From Sphaerosporella brunnea (Eukaryota; Ascomycota; Pezizomycetes; Pezizales; Pyronemataceae): DNA of 64,000 bases. Positions 1 through 9,923 of this stretch are shown here, in pieces (the first letter of the stretch is position 1; every line of letters starts with the position of its first letter). The position numbers and the translations under genes were made by a program. Location of the stretch: assembly GCA_008704415.1 (NCBI GenBank), contig VXIS01000008.1, forward strand, positions 124,001-188,000, given 5' to 3'. Below the pieces are notes generated by a model. The model was given only the letters and a program-made list of their open reading frames with translations. It searched no databases and was not told where the DNA came from.

Positions 1-240
1 CCAGAACTGGGTCCGGAGGCTGAGCTTCGGGAGCCCTCGGCCCAGCCCCGTAGCCCAGTGCCGGGCTGAACTCCTCCCAGCCTCGCCCGCGTGCAGAGCT
101 ACAGGCAGATGGTCCAGGTGGTCGTGGTTGGTGGGAAAAAAGAAGACCAGAGGATTGAGGATGCGAACACGAGGTGCGGTGCTGGCGATCTGGGGGATCC
201 TCGAGGAGTCGGCCAGACGGGCCCTTTTATAGGGGCCGGT
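1..240 (+). repeat. Diverged copy of the DIRS-like terminal unit
   Basis: The stretch follows the order of blocks seen in the short units at 6377-6958 and 8878-9445: a CTCCTCCCAGCCTCGCCC block near 71-88, a GCAGAGCTACAGG block just after it, then a TTTTATAGGGG-like block near 222. Similarity is patchy and the left end lies outside the window, so this is either an old copy or a separate subfamily. Confidence 0.35.
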
Positions 241-599
241 CAAGAGCCTGAGGCTTTTTCGTCGACTCGGCCTCCGAGCCACCAGCACTATCCCCGCCCA
301 TCGCTCGCCCCCAGGGGCTCGAGGCCTGTCCTTTGGTGCTGCTCCGTCCTACTAGCTCGCAGTCTAACTGCCCATAGAAGCGGACACTGTGTGGTGTGGG
401 TAGTCCAAATTTGGTAGCTTTGGCCGCTTCTGCGCACTATTGAGCGGCATTTACTGCTTACTACGGAACTAGATGAACGGGTCGACGTGACTGGCCATGC
501 CAGACTGGTCGCGGCACGTGTGTGAGTAATCAGGTTCGTGGCCGTATGCGACGCCGTCCTCGTCCCCGCGCTTATGCGGGCCGCCGCCTGACTCATCAG

Positions 600-1050
600 C
601 AGGGCTGTCGTTCGGTGGTCGTTCCGCCCCAGCCAAAGCGTCGATCGCAATCAAAAGACTGGTCGATCCACGCCATAGAATGCCTCAAATCCTAGCGAGG
701 GAAGATCTGGTATATGGGGCGGGTTCTCAAATTCATCAGGTTGAGCGTATGCTGAGTGACTTGGGACAGCAGGCGGCGAAGATTGAGGGGTAGCTGGAGG
801 TCCTTCGGGTTGTTGAATCTGTATCTCACGTTCATGTTTCTTACCTTGATGTATGTGTAAGCAAAAAACTACAGATGCCTGGCGGGCCCGCCGGGCGCCG
901 GGTCCTTCTGGTCCTGGCGGGAGCACGTCGGCGCCTGGGTCTCGGTCCAAAAAGCCTGGTCCGAACCGGCCGTGATTTCAAACGCCCGTTTCAATCAGCC
1001 CGGTTCAGGCCGCGCACAATTCCGGACTGGCCGGACTTTTGACAGCCCTG
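600..1050. mobile_element. Non-autonomous hAT-type MITE, CAGGGCTGTC family
   Basis: The element starts CAGGGCTGTC and ends with the inverse form, GACTTTTGACAGCCCTG. It is flanked by near-matching 8-bp direct repeats, CTCATCAG at 592-599 and CTCATGAG at 1051-1058. About 350 bp of the interior, from roughly 700, match the right part of the copy at 20259-21084. There is no transposase. The 8-bp duplication is the hAT signature; the parent transposase is not in this window. Confidence 0.8.
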
Positions 1051-1058
1051 CTCATGAG

Positions 1059-2876
1059 ATCTCATGCGTCCCGGAACTCCAGGCACACTCCAGAAGGAAA
1101 TGTGTAAAAGGACATCGAAAGAAAGCAACAGGACCGAAAGGTGAAAAGCTGTGTCCAAGTACACCGCTTCTTCCCAGGACAACACATGACGCTCCTTCTT
1201 CTGAGCTTCCCCTGCCTCATTGGCGGTCACTAGTGTCCCTCGGTAATGAGAAGGTCGTAAACGCACCGGCGGGACTGTGTGGCGCTGCGTCACAGTCAAC
1301 GGTGAATAGCTTGAAGGTCTCTCCTGCCGCTGGTTTTTCGACTGGGTATTACCGCTAGGACTGGCCTGAGAATTCTTCTTTTGGCCTGCAGGCGGCAATT
1401 ACAACAGCCACTATGCCCGCTGTCAGAGTAGAATGGTGTGATCAGGAGTAGAATACATCAAAATCGGGAGTTACCCAGCTAGGTTAATATATGCCATGGG
1501 TGTATGCCAAGAGCAATGATGGGAATACTGGCTGAAGCTGCGTGAAGCCACAGCTGAAGAGAAGTGAGTATAGGTGTCCCGTGGAGAGGAGCCCAGCGGA
1601 CAGGGAAGTTCCAGGAGAGGACACAGACAAGGTCCTACTCCTGCAATACATTCGAGAGAACAGGGCCCCTCCCGATGAACGAGAGCTTTGAATGCGTTGA
1701 AGCAGGGGTTGAAGCCCCAGGGGGTGCGGAGCAGCAACACTGGCAGGAAATAGTCCGTTTTTTTCTTTAGTTAACAGGGATTTCTCTTTGAAGGATAGGA
1801 TAGAATACATTTATTTGATTTTCTCTATCCGCCGAGAGACACTCGATATCGGGGTAGGCGGCGTCGGGCGTCGGGCGTCGGGCGTTGTGGTTTGCGTCCA
1901 GTGTGATGAGTGAGGCGCGGGAGTCGTTGCTGTTGTACTCACTAACTCAAAGGTTATGAACAATGTCATGACTACTGACCAAAGTTACTAACCGTAACTT
2001 GAACGTGAAGCCGTTCATGGGCAACACTATGTAACTCTGGCATCCGTGCATCCTGCGCTTTTATTTGAAGGCTGAGTGATAGCCGGCTGTGTTGCCTCGG
2101 ATTTATGAGCGTCGGAGGCCAATTCCGCTGCTTTGAACCGAGTCTCCACGCTGCTAGGGCCATGGTCTTCAGAGACCGGCCAGGGTATTTGCCTCTCCTG
2201 GTGAGGATGCAGCATGATCGGCTGGACGATTGCCAAACATGTTGCCTACTGTGTCTGCATGTGCAGGGACGGTAAGGGAACGCGTGCGATCAACCAGCCG
2301 GCACCTCCATCGGATGGCGCGCCCAGCCATTCAACAAGCGTTGACCTTTAGCGATACATGTAGCTATCGAGAAAACAACCTTCGTTTGTAATCCTGTTGG
2401 TTACTCAATAGTACCGACTCCCTTTGTCAAGGCTTGATATTAACAGATAGAATAGTACCGGATGGGTCATGTCATCAGGCGCGAACTGAGCTGACAATTT
2501 CCAAGCGTTTTATCGGGCCCAGGCGTGTAGGGAGCCGTCGCACCCAGGTTGCGAAGGTACTCTCGTGATAACCCAATTAGAAACCAAGAACACTTGTGCA
2601 TGTAATGACAAATGACTATGGATCTTGTGTGTTGGGTGTTTGGTCCGCATGTGACTGGGCACGAGGTTTTTTTCGATCAGATAAGCAGTGCAACATGCCG
2701 CTGGATAGGAGTCACCCTGTGTAAATGCAGTCACTCATGGGTGATTGATTTCACCCTTGACATCCGTCTAGCGCACCAAGGAAATGTCAATCCAGCGTTC
2801 TGTAGAAAACGAGCACGCGGTCTATTATCGAAGAAGATAAACGGGATGATGACGGGCTACCATGCCTTGGCTTAGG
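1059..2876. other. Stretch with no recognisable gene
   Basis: Only short, overlapping open frames without recognisable motifs are present. A heptamer-type microsatellite (GTCGGGC, about four units) lies near 1864-1888. Confidence 0.6.
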
Positions 2877-3049
2877 CATCCTCCTTACTGAACCTTTCAT
2901 ATTTCCACCGCTCCAAATGATCCTGCGCCAACCAGCTTTTGAGCAACAAGCACGCGCTGCTTGAGGTCTCCAAGACCCTGTTTCGCTGCTTGGTAATACG
3001 ATTTCCAACTTGGGAGGAAAGACTATCAGGCGAGACCTTGCGGCTGGTC
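2877..3049 (-). pseudogene. hAT transposase C-terminus, interrupted copy (C-terminal part)
   Basis: Read on the minus strand, this encodes the end of a hAT dimerisation domain: an NRVLETSSS segment followed by LLLKSWLAQD. The same motifs occur in the hAT copy at 44188-45237. The frame continues across 4191-4262 once the intervening element (3050-4190) is removed. No terminal inverted repeat of this copy is visible, and the rest of the gene is missing. Confidence 0.75.
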
Positions 3050-4190
3050 TAGTGATGGACATGAGCGGAGCCGATGTTGGAACATACAAAGTTCCGGTGG
3101 GTTGAGCGACCCAATTCTATGATCCCCCGAACCAAGTGACCCGTCCTCTTGCACGCCAAGCTACCCACCTTCGTCACTGACGCCCCGTCAACCACCACTC
3201 TCAAGCACCATGGCCGCACCACCCCCGCGCCACTATGCTGCTGGCGGAGTGGAAGTCTAAATGCAAGACCTGTACACGAACATGTCCGGAACTTAGAGGA
3301 AGTTTGTGTTGACTCCCCGTCCCTTCAAGTCTAGTGCATCAGGCTGACGCGCTGGTTATGTGGCTAGATTTAACCAGGCCGCGGCGAACGAACCATCAAC
3401 GGGCTGCCAACGCCTCCCTCAGCCAGTCATCCATGTGGACTCAGCCATGGAGTCCGAGAGTTCACCACCGGCGAGGCCAGGCAAGAGGCGGTGTAAAGAG
3501 ACAGAACAAGGGAAACATCTTGTGCGATGCTGCCACTGTACGAAGAGTTCGGGACCCTACGCGGCAGACTACAAAACAACCAGTACTTGGAAACGTCATA
3601 TTGAGATGCAATTACCAGGAAATCCTCGCACATGAAGGTGCTGAGCGTGCGATGATTGCTGGGATATGGAAAAAGGCGGACGCACTTCCAACAGACACGC
3701 CTTGGACTAAAGCTGCCGCGTTCGGAGAGTCGAAATGCCGACAAGGTGAATCATTATAACTAAAACGCGCAACTGCTTGCTGGAGGAATCCACCCGGGCC
3801 GTTTGGCAACAGAAAACCTGGCTCAAGCACAAGGGTGACAGCGACTGGGGCATCTACGGTGGCGGCGAGGCGCACCAAGATGCCGCGGTGGAGGGAAGCT
3901 ACGCTCGAACCTGAAGGCGTTGATTCCAGGTTGGAGTCGTCCGATATCGAATGATGAGTGGAGGACCCGGACGCCCGTGAGGTTTGATTTGTATATATCA
4001 GCGCGTAGAATCTCACGTCCTTATACCTCCTCCTTTTACACCGGCTCGCGCATGGCTAATTGTATGGTGGCTCGAGACGAAGCTGGAGCTTTCCAGGCTC
4101 GGCTCAACTCAGCGAGCCGAAGTGGTGATGAGCCGAGCCTGCACGATCCAACCCCACGGCTCAGCTCGAGCCGGCTCATGTCCATCACTA
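3050..4190 (+). mobile_element. Deleted hAT element nested in another hAT
   Basis: Left end TAGTGATGGACATGAGC and right end GCTCATGTCCATCACTA are inverted repeats. Flanking 8-mers are GGCTGGTC (3042-3049) and GGCTGGTA (4191-4198), seven of eight identical. The insertion splits an older minus-strand hAT gene. The interior keeps the transposase N-terminus with its BED finger and the last residues of the C-terminus, so it cannot encode an active enzyme but could be moved in trans. Confidence 0.88.
3210..3954 (+). pseudogene. Deleted hAT transposase (N-terminus, BED finger, short C-terminus)
   Basis: The copy begins MAAPPPRHYAAGG, matching the start at 30354 on the other strand. Early stops follow, then an open frame at 3360-3635 carrying a BED-type zinc finger: CCHC near residue 56 and WKRHIEM near residue 77. 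The Cys pair is intact, but the second His of the HxxxxH is replaced (HIEMQL, where the complete copy has HIEMKH). The last codons (DSRLESSDIE then stop) match the C-terminal end of this family. The catalytic core is deleted. Confidence 0.75.
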
Positions 4191-4262
4191 GGCTGGTATG
4201 GAGAGATAGTCGCGAGCCATTCTGGCAAGTGTTAGAAAGAGATGGCTCTTCCCTGTACACCG
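4191..4262 (-). pseudogene. hAT transposase fragment, other side of the nested insertion
   Basis: Matches 44634-44705 closely (GAGAGATAG, then CGCGAGCCATTCTGG) and is contiguous with 2877-3049 once the nested element and one copy of the 8-bp duplication are removed. It encodes the conserved MARGYLSI-type stretch before the dimerisation motif. Similarity ends abruptly near 4262. Confidence 0.7.
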
Positions 4263-4381
4263 AGCCACGATAAACGGCAGGAGTTCAATTTCCACAAAAC
4301 TAACGACAAAAAATTAAGTCTGGTAATACTTACCTTACCCGGCCTAGGCGTCCCCAGGCACTCCCCAAACCCGCGAAACGA

Positions 4382-4457
4382 TCTTGCAGAGATTTGAACC
4401 CAGGACGCTGCAGTCGCCCCGAGCTCGCATCAATGCTCCACCATTAAGCCACCAAGA
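4382..4457 (-). tRNA. tRNA-like sequence, probably a pseudo-tRNA or SINE head
   Basis: On the minus strand a 76-nt segment has an A-box-like TGGCTTAATGG, a four-pair D stem (GCTT/GAGC), a B-box-like GGTTCAAATC, and five complementary bases closing the ends (TCTTG/CAAGA). The anticodon stem pairs poorly and no anticodon can be assigned. It is therefore either a decayed tRNA gene or the pol III promoter region of a tRNA-derived SINE. Confidence 0.35.
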
Positions 4458-6169
4458 CTTGTGATGTTTTTTTATGCCAGAGACTAAATGATAAGGACCC
4501 CAGAGCTGGCCGCATGACAGTGTGCGTCAGCTACCCACATCCAACAGCTTGCGTCACCAGCACTGGGCGTCTCCACACGGCCGAGGCTATATAGTCCCGC
4601 AGGCGCTGCGCGAAACGAAACGTTGATTAATGCCTCTGTCAAGTGGATGAAGGAGTGGCGTACAGATGGCTGCCATACTCCCTACGGGATACTACTAGAC
4701 AGCAGCCGTCGCCTCGGCCTTTTCAACGGTCTAGCCGCCACCGTGTCAGAGTCCCTGTTGTCACTGAATGCTAGGCGGCGCTGCACTAGCGGCTTACGTT
4801 TTGCAATCCCCATCAACCCTTGCCATCGGAACCCATCATGCTGAAAACTGCAGCTGGCGCGACCTGGTCATCCACCCTCAGCTCGAGGCAGCTCGGCTTC
4901 TGTCCATCACAAGTTAGAACATTCGGGATCTCCTCCCACGCGGTTTGATCATACCGATAGCCGGCACGGTGTTTGCAAAGCACATGTGCGTCAACAGAAA
5001 CCTCAACACCCGGCAAACAAGCCACTCGTCAAACGGTGCCCGCAGTAGGACAACTGGAGTTTTGCACCGAGAATGAACCTTCCACTTGCTTTGGTGCCAG
5101 TCTGCGTACGCGTTGCGACTACACTGGATTATAAAGTACACGCTGTTGCAACCTCAAAGCCTTTTGGCTATCAGAATATATGATCTTGTAACTACGAGTC
5201 TACATTTCTACGTCGGACCACAAACACCATTCCATAACAGTGACAGCCTGCATCCCTTCAACTTCAAAGTTCTGCGATATTTCGTCACGCCCTGTGGTCA
5301 CCAATCAGGAACACCATGGTCTTGCAGTCTCGATTTGTCCCACCTCCCCCCCTTTATTCGTTGCAGCTCACCTTGCGGCCACTGAGTCCTCCTTTGATCT
5401 ATAAATTTTTTCCCGGGAAAGAGCACCGCGATTTTATCACTCAAAGTAGAGATTTAATCATTTAAACTCCCAACAGTGGTCATTCCTCACATAGGTCGCA
5501 CAGCCAACGGGGAAACTGACTGCCACGCCTGTAAAAATAAACTAGCAAATTGAGGATCCGGGAGTGAGACTTCGAGCTTCCCAGGATATTGTTGACGATA
5601 GGTTTCACGCAATGGACACTAAGAACGTAGGTAGAAGAGATATATTGCAAGGTACGGAGCTAAGTGCACGTTTTGGCTCCTTAAGAGGCAGAAACGGGCG
5701 CGAGCTGCAAACTACGCTGCTGTCTAACCCTGACGCACCTGTTAATACTCAGATCCCATATAGAGAAATACTCTATGTCTCAACAGATATCTCCATTATC
5801 GAGTAGAGCTTGTCTGGAGCATAATAGCCGGGCTTTGAATATCTATCCCCCCGACAATCATTGTGTACGATGACCTCGTACGAGTGGTAGTCAGTGAAAA
5901 TCCGTGCGGGTGTGTGCGCATCAGTTAGAAGCCACTATTGGTAGTGCCTACGAGCCTGAGCACGGGGCGCCTGTCAGGCCCATCAATAGAGTTTACTAGA
6001 TATCATGGCGATGTCAAAATACGGTCCCTGATTTGTTGGCGTGCACTATGTGGTTTGGGTCATCCGACGTTTCAAATCTTGACGTACTTGGCGCGACTCT
6101 CGCGCCTCCCGGCAGCTATTTGCCCAAACCGCTGCGCCTTCCGCTCTCAGCCAGTTGAGGCTTCTGAAA
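4458..6169. other. Stretch with no recognisable gene
   Basis: No open frame here has recognisable motifs. A hAT-like right end (GGCTTCTGTCCATCAC) lies near 4890-4906 without a detectable left partner. Confidence 0.55.
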
Positions 6170-6376
6170 TACCGTATAATTCCTCATATACCGCGCATTT
6201 TGAAGTACCGCAACTTTATTGTACTGAGTGCCCGTAGGCAGCTACAGGTGCGGCACGCCAAAAATAGCTCAGAAACCGATAATTACACTTGTACGGCAAT
6301 ATCATCATCATCTTCCCGCTCTTTGGCCTTAATATACAGCATCCTTTTCGTCAAGCATGTAGCTAATTTTGCTCCT

Positions 6377-6958
6377 CTAGTGGTTTCCTCGGGCGGGTGG
6401 CTTGTAGACCGCGGTGATGTATTTGAGACTCGATAAACAATGAGAACTTAAAACCAAATAAATAACTGTGAACAACTGAGGTATCCAAAGGTTTGCCCCT
6501 AGCCCGGACCGAGGGGTGGGAGGTGGTGACCCGATCTCTCCAATCCCGAGCCCCCCGGGCCGAACCTAAACTCCTCTCAGCCTCGCCCGTGGGCAGAGCT
6601 CCAGGGAAATGGAGCAAAGGAAGAAAGGGGTGTTGGTGGGCGGGCAGAAAACTGTGCGAAGACGTGCGGTCTGGGTTGAGGAGAGGATTCCGGACAAGGT
6701 CCTTGGGGCCCTATTTAAAGGGGTCGTCGAGGTCCATCCAGACCCTCCCGCTCTCCCCGCGCCGATCCGTCACAATCTCTTTCCCGGCACCTAAACCCTT
6801 CCTTCCTGCCAGCGCAGACCCTTCCATCCTCGAAAAGAAAACCCTTCCAGCCAGCCTAGATCCTTCAATTCCGTCAACCGCCCGAGTCCTCCTGCTCCGT
6901 CAACCGTGGGGGAGGCCAGCCCCTCCGTCAGCACCAGCCCACAGTCAAGCTGCACCAT
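6377..6958 (+). mobile_element. Short derivative of the DIRS-like element
   Basis: The first part (from CTAGTGGTTTCCTCGGGCGG) matches the left end of the coding element at 47425-47640. The second part (from GGGCAGAAAACTG to GTCAAGCTGCACCAT) matches its right end at 51605-51907. Between them are about 65 bp not found in the coding copy but shared with 8878-9445. All coding sequence is absent. Strand is nominal. Confidence 0.8.
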
Positions 6959-7707
6959 GCAGAAGCCCACCCCTGGTCCGACGCCTGCTTTTCCTCCCAT
7001 TGTCCACCACGCCTGGCTCCAAATTACAACTCAAACCTTCTGCTCCCCAGACCTCGCTACCGCCAATTTCCTAAGCAAGATCTGGTAGATCTTTGACCTT
7101 CAGACGGTAATCTTCCGAACCATTAGGACATTTGTCTTACCAGGGAAATCACTATGCCAATTCTCTTGGATCTTTTCCTCAAGATAGTCGCTGATATGTT
7201 GTTTCACCTATTTGTTGACAAGCGTATCGAGTGGCCGCAGATAGCCTGTCAGGCCTTCAGGAATAAATGCCGTCATAACCTTGCGCTTTAAGAGATCCAG
7301 AATGCGCGTTCCCTTATGGATTTGTTGCATAGGTGCCGGCGGGGGACGGCCCTGTACTGACTCTGTTGCTGACGCGCGCAGTAGAGAGTTAGTGCAACGA
7401 GCACCGACAAGGATTGGTTTGTGGCCTTGACGTCGGGGCCGTGACCCTTGATATTGCTCTCCATGCTGCCGTCGTCGGTGCGCAGGCAGAGCTCCCAGTC
7501 CATGCTACTACTTATATGTGCCTGGGATGCCGAGTCATCTGTGCTTATTCCTTCGCTCACAAGTCGGTTTTCCATGCGTTTCAAGATCCTGGTAACGTAC
7601 TGGGCTGGGGCTGTGCAGATGCTGTGGGGGTTCAGTGTTGGGTGCGCGATGCAGTCTTGTGGTGCGCCGTTGGTGCACGTCAATGAAACGCCTGCCGGAC
7701 GTCGGGT

Positions 7708-8714
7708 TAGTGATGGACACGAGCCGAGCCGGCTCGATCCGCCTAAATTTTGAGCTCGTCCTGGCTCGAGCTACGGTGAGTCTGGCTAGAGCTGGACTCG
7801 AGCTTTTGCTTAGAATTCTGTTAGCTCCAACCACGTCCATCGCAGCCCCATCCATCGCAGCCCCATCCATCACAGCCCCGGCCGAGTGATGAACCCTTTG
7901 ACCCGTCGGAGTGATCAACCCCGTCCATTGCAGCCCCGTTCAAGTTATCAACCGCCATCTCAACCCACCTTACCCGTCATATTGTACCTTCCACAACACC
8001 AACCCAGCCCGCGGCCAGGACAACGAAAACCTCACCACGTCGACGATCCCTAGCAGTGGATCCGGCGACGAGGATCGAATCAATGCTGCTCCTGATGAAG
8101 AAGATGAAGTTATGCTGGCGTTCTACAAGAAAATAAGTGGACAATGGGGTAAAACCAATAATAGTCCTCAGCGCTGAGTGTTCATCGACTCGAAGAAACA
8201 CCGGAAACAGATTTTTGTGGAGAGACTGCAACCCAAGTATCGGCGAAATTATGAGTTTCGTGCTCAGCACCATGTGTCCTGCCCCAAACTCTACCAAATC
8301 GTGCACACCTATTCCTGCTGAAGCACTGGCTAAAGCAAAACGAAGTCAGACCGTGGTAAATGTGGGGTTATGACAACTTTGATGATGTACAGGTGGCAGC
8401 TGGAGAAAGTGTGAACGTTGCGGGTATATCTGGTGAGGGTGCGGCGGGTGATAGCGGTCATCACGCCCCAGAGGGTGCTCTGAACTCGTCAGGGCTGTCT
8501 GTCCTTTCAGATTGATCTGCACAGATTGATACAATGTACATTTCACCCAAACGCTTGCCATTCGCTCTATCTTTTCTCTGAACTGTGCGATGGCTCGAGC
8601 CTGGCTCGAGCCCACTCCAGATCGGCTCGAGCGCACGAGTCGAGCCAGGAAATGTGACGAGCTGGCTCGAGCCTACCCTCTGGCTTGCGTCGAGCCTGCT
8701 CGTGTCCATCACGA
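7708..8714 (+). mobile_element. Internally deleted hAT element with 8-bp duplication
   Basis: Left end TAGTGATGGACACGAGCC and right end GGCTCGTGTCCATCACGA are inverted repeats. Flanks are CGTCGGGT (7700-7707) and CGTCAGGT (8715-8722). Ends are rich in GGCTCGAGC motifs. The interior keeps only the transposase termini. The uninterrupted target is visible at 46030-46060 in the other copy of the host element, which confirms the insertion. Confidence 0.88.
7911..8515 (+). pseudogene. hAT transposase remnants (both termini)
   Basis: An open frame from 7911 ends in DEVMLAFYKKISGQWGK, aligning with DAIRAFHRELSGRWGK of the complete transposase. As there, a GGTAA-type donor follows. The C-terminus resumes at about 8322 as LKHWLKQNEVRPW, runs over one stop, and ends LNSSGLSVLSD, matching LNSSSGLSDLSD of the complete copy. 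The whole central region, including the BED finger and catalytic core, is missing. Confidence 0.8.
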
Positions 8715-8877
8715 CGTCAGGTTGGCTGGCACCCGTGTCCTACGCTCAGAAAACCTAGCCGCGCAGATTTTTGAACACCGCGCGCGGTACATAAGGAATT
8801 ATACGGTAGAATCATTTTTGAAAGCAAGGCTATCTTGCAGTCAAAACACCACTGGTGATTATGCTCCAGATTGGTTG

Positions 8878-9445
8878 CTAGTGCTTTCCTCCGGCGGGTG
8901 GCTTGTAGACCGCGGTGATGTATTTGAGTCAAAACCGTAAAATCCAATGTTTCCGAAGGTTTGCCCCTAGCCCGGACCGAGGGGAGAGTGTTGATGCCCC
9001 GATCGCTCCAACCCCGAACCCCCGAGCCGAGCCTAAACTCCTGCCAGCCTCGCCCGGGGGCAGAGCTACAGGGAAATGGAGCAAAGGAAGAGAAAGGGAG
9101 TGTCGGTGGGCGGGCAGAAAACTGTGTGAGCACGTGCGGTCTGAGTTGAGGCGAGGATTCCGAACGGGGTCGTCGGGCTTGATTTTAAAGGGCCTTGAGG
9201 TCCGTCCAGGTCCTCCCGCCGATCCGCCACAATCCCTTTCCCGCCGATCCGCCACAATCCCTTTCCCGGTACCCGGACCCTTCCTTCTTACAAGCGCGGA
9301 CCGATCCATCCTTCCAAACAAACTCTTCCATCAAGTCCAGATCCTTCCATTCCGTCAGCGGCTCAGATCCTCGTACTCCGTCAACCGTTGGGGGTAGGGG
9401 GGGCAGCCCCTCCGTCCGCAGTAGCCCGCAGTCAAGCTGCACCAT
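8878..9445 (+). mobile_element. Short derivative of the DIRS-like element
   Basis: Begins CTAGTGCTTTCCTCCGGCGG and ends GTCAAGCTGCACCAT, the same boundaries as 6377-6958 and as the ends of the coding element at 47425-51907. It contains the same extra middle block (CAGAGCTACAGGGAAATGG). An 18-bp segment, CGATCCGCCACAATCCCT, is repeated in tandem near 9219-9265. Flanking sequence on either side is unrelated to that of the other copies, so these are true element ends. Confidence 0.8.
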
Positions 9446-9604
9446 CCTTCGACGGAGCGCAGCAAGTACTCAGGCTGCGCCATACCCGCCTTGACGGCTA
9501 GCGACGCCGGCTACATTCAAGCTTGGTGGGATAAGGACCACGGAAATGCTGCAGCATCGGCAAGTATATTACAATGACCGCGTGGGTATGGCATAGGTAG
9601 TGTT

Positions 9605-9745
9605 GCGCACGAGCGGAGCCGGCTCGAGCAAAAAGCTCGAGCCGCGAGCACGAGCCGGCTCGAGTCTATGTATTTTTGCGCTCGAGTGCGCTCGAGCGAA
9701 AATATTTTGAGCTCGAGTCGGACTCGAGTCATTCGAGCTTTCTAG
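9605..9745. promoter_or_regulatory. Subterminal CTCGAG repeat array, left end of hAT
   Basis: About ten CTCGAG or GGCTCGAGC-type motifs in both orientations lie within 140 bp of the left end. A similar cluster lies at 12520-12640, and comparable clusters occur in the other hAT-like elements of the window. In characterised hAT elements such as Ac, clustered subterminal repeats bind transposase; that role here is inference. Confidence 0.6.
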
Positions 9746-9799
9746 ATAGCACGAGGTTCAGTCAAGTTGACTTCCCGCCCCCCTACAACCACCCCGCTT

Positions 9800-9920
9800 C
9801 CTCGCTTCCGTGCATCCCCTACATCCACCCCACCTCCTCCCGTCCTACAACCACCCCGCTTCCCCCCACCCCTCCTACAACCACCCCGCTTCCCCCCACC
9901 CCTCCTACAACCACTCTCAA
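9800..9920 (+). repeat. CT-rich tandem repeat in the hAT leader
   Basis: Units of about 28 bp (CTACAACCACCCCGCTTCC...) occur three times just upstream of the transposase start. They form a pyrimidine-rich leader. Confidence 0.75.
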
Positions 9921-9923
9921 CGA

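Larger units (their letters stand above)
6170..8808 (-). mobile_element. TA-flanked inverted-repeat element carrying two nested insertions
   Basis: The ends are TACCGTATAATTCC and its inverse, GGAATTATACGGTA. The terminal inverted repeat extends about 30 bp and the element is flanked by TA, as in Tc1/mariner-type elements. The same element lies in the opposite orientation at 45942-46902, where it is uninterrupted. Here a DIRS-like short unit (6377-6958) and a deleted hAT (7708-8714) have inserted into it. Shared interior sequence lies at 7160-7700. No intact transposase is seen. Confidence 0.8.

Noticed and set aside
4890..4906. Lone hAT right end (GGCTTCTGTCCATCAC)
   Set aside because: No left end or target duplication can be paired with it, so it is not listed as an element.
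6493..7074. 193-codon plus-strand frame in the short DIRS-like unit
   Set aside because: It spans non-coding terminal sequence shared with the other units and is not conserved as protein in them.
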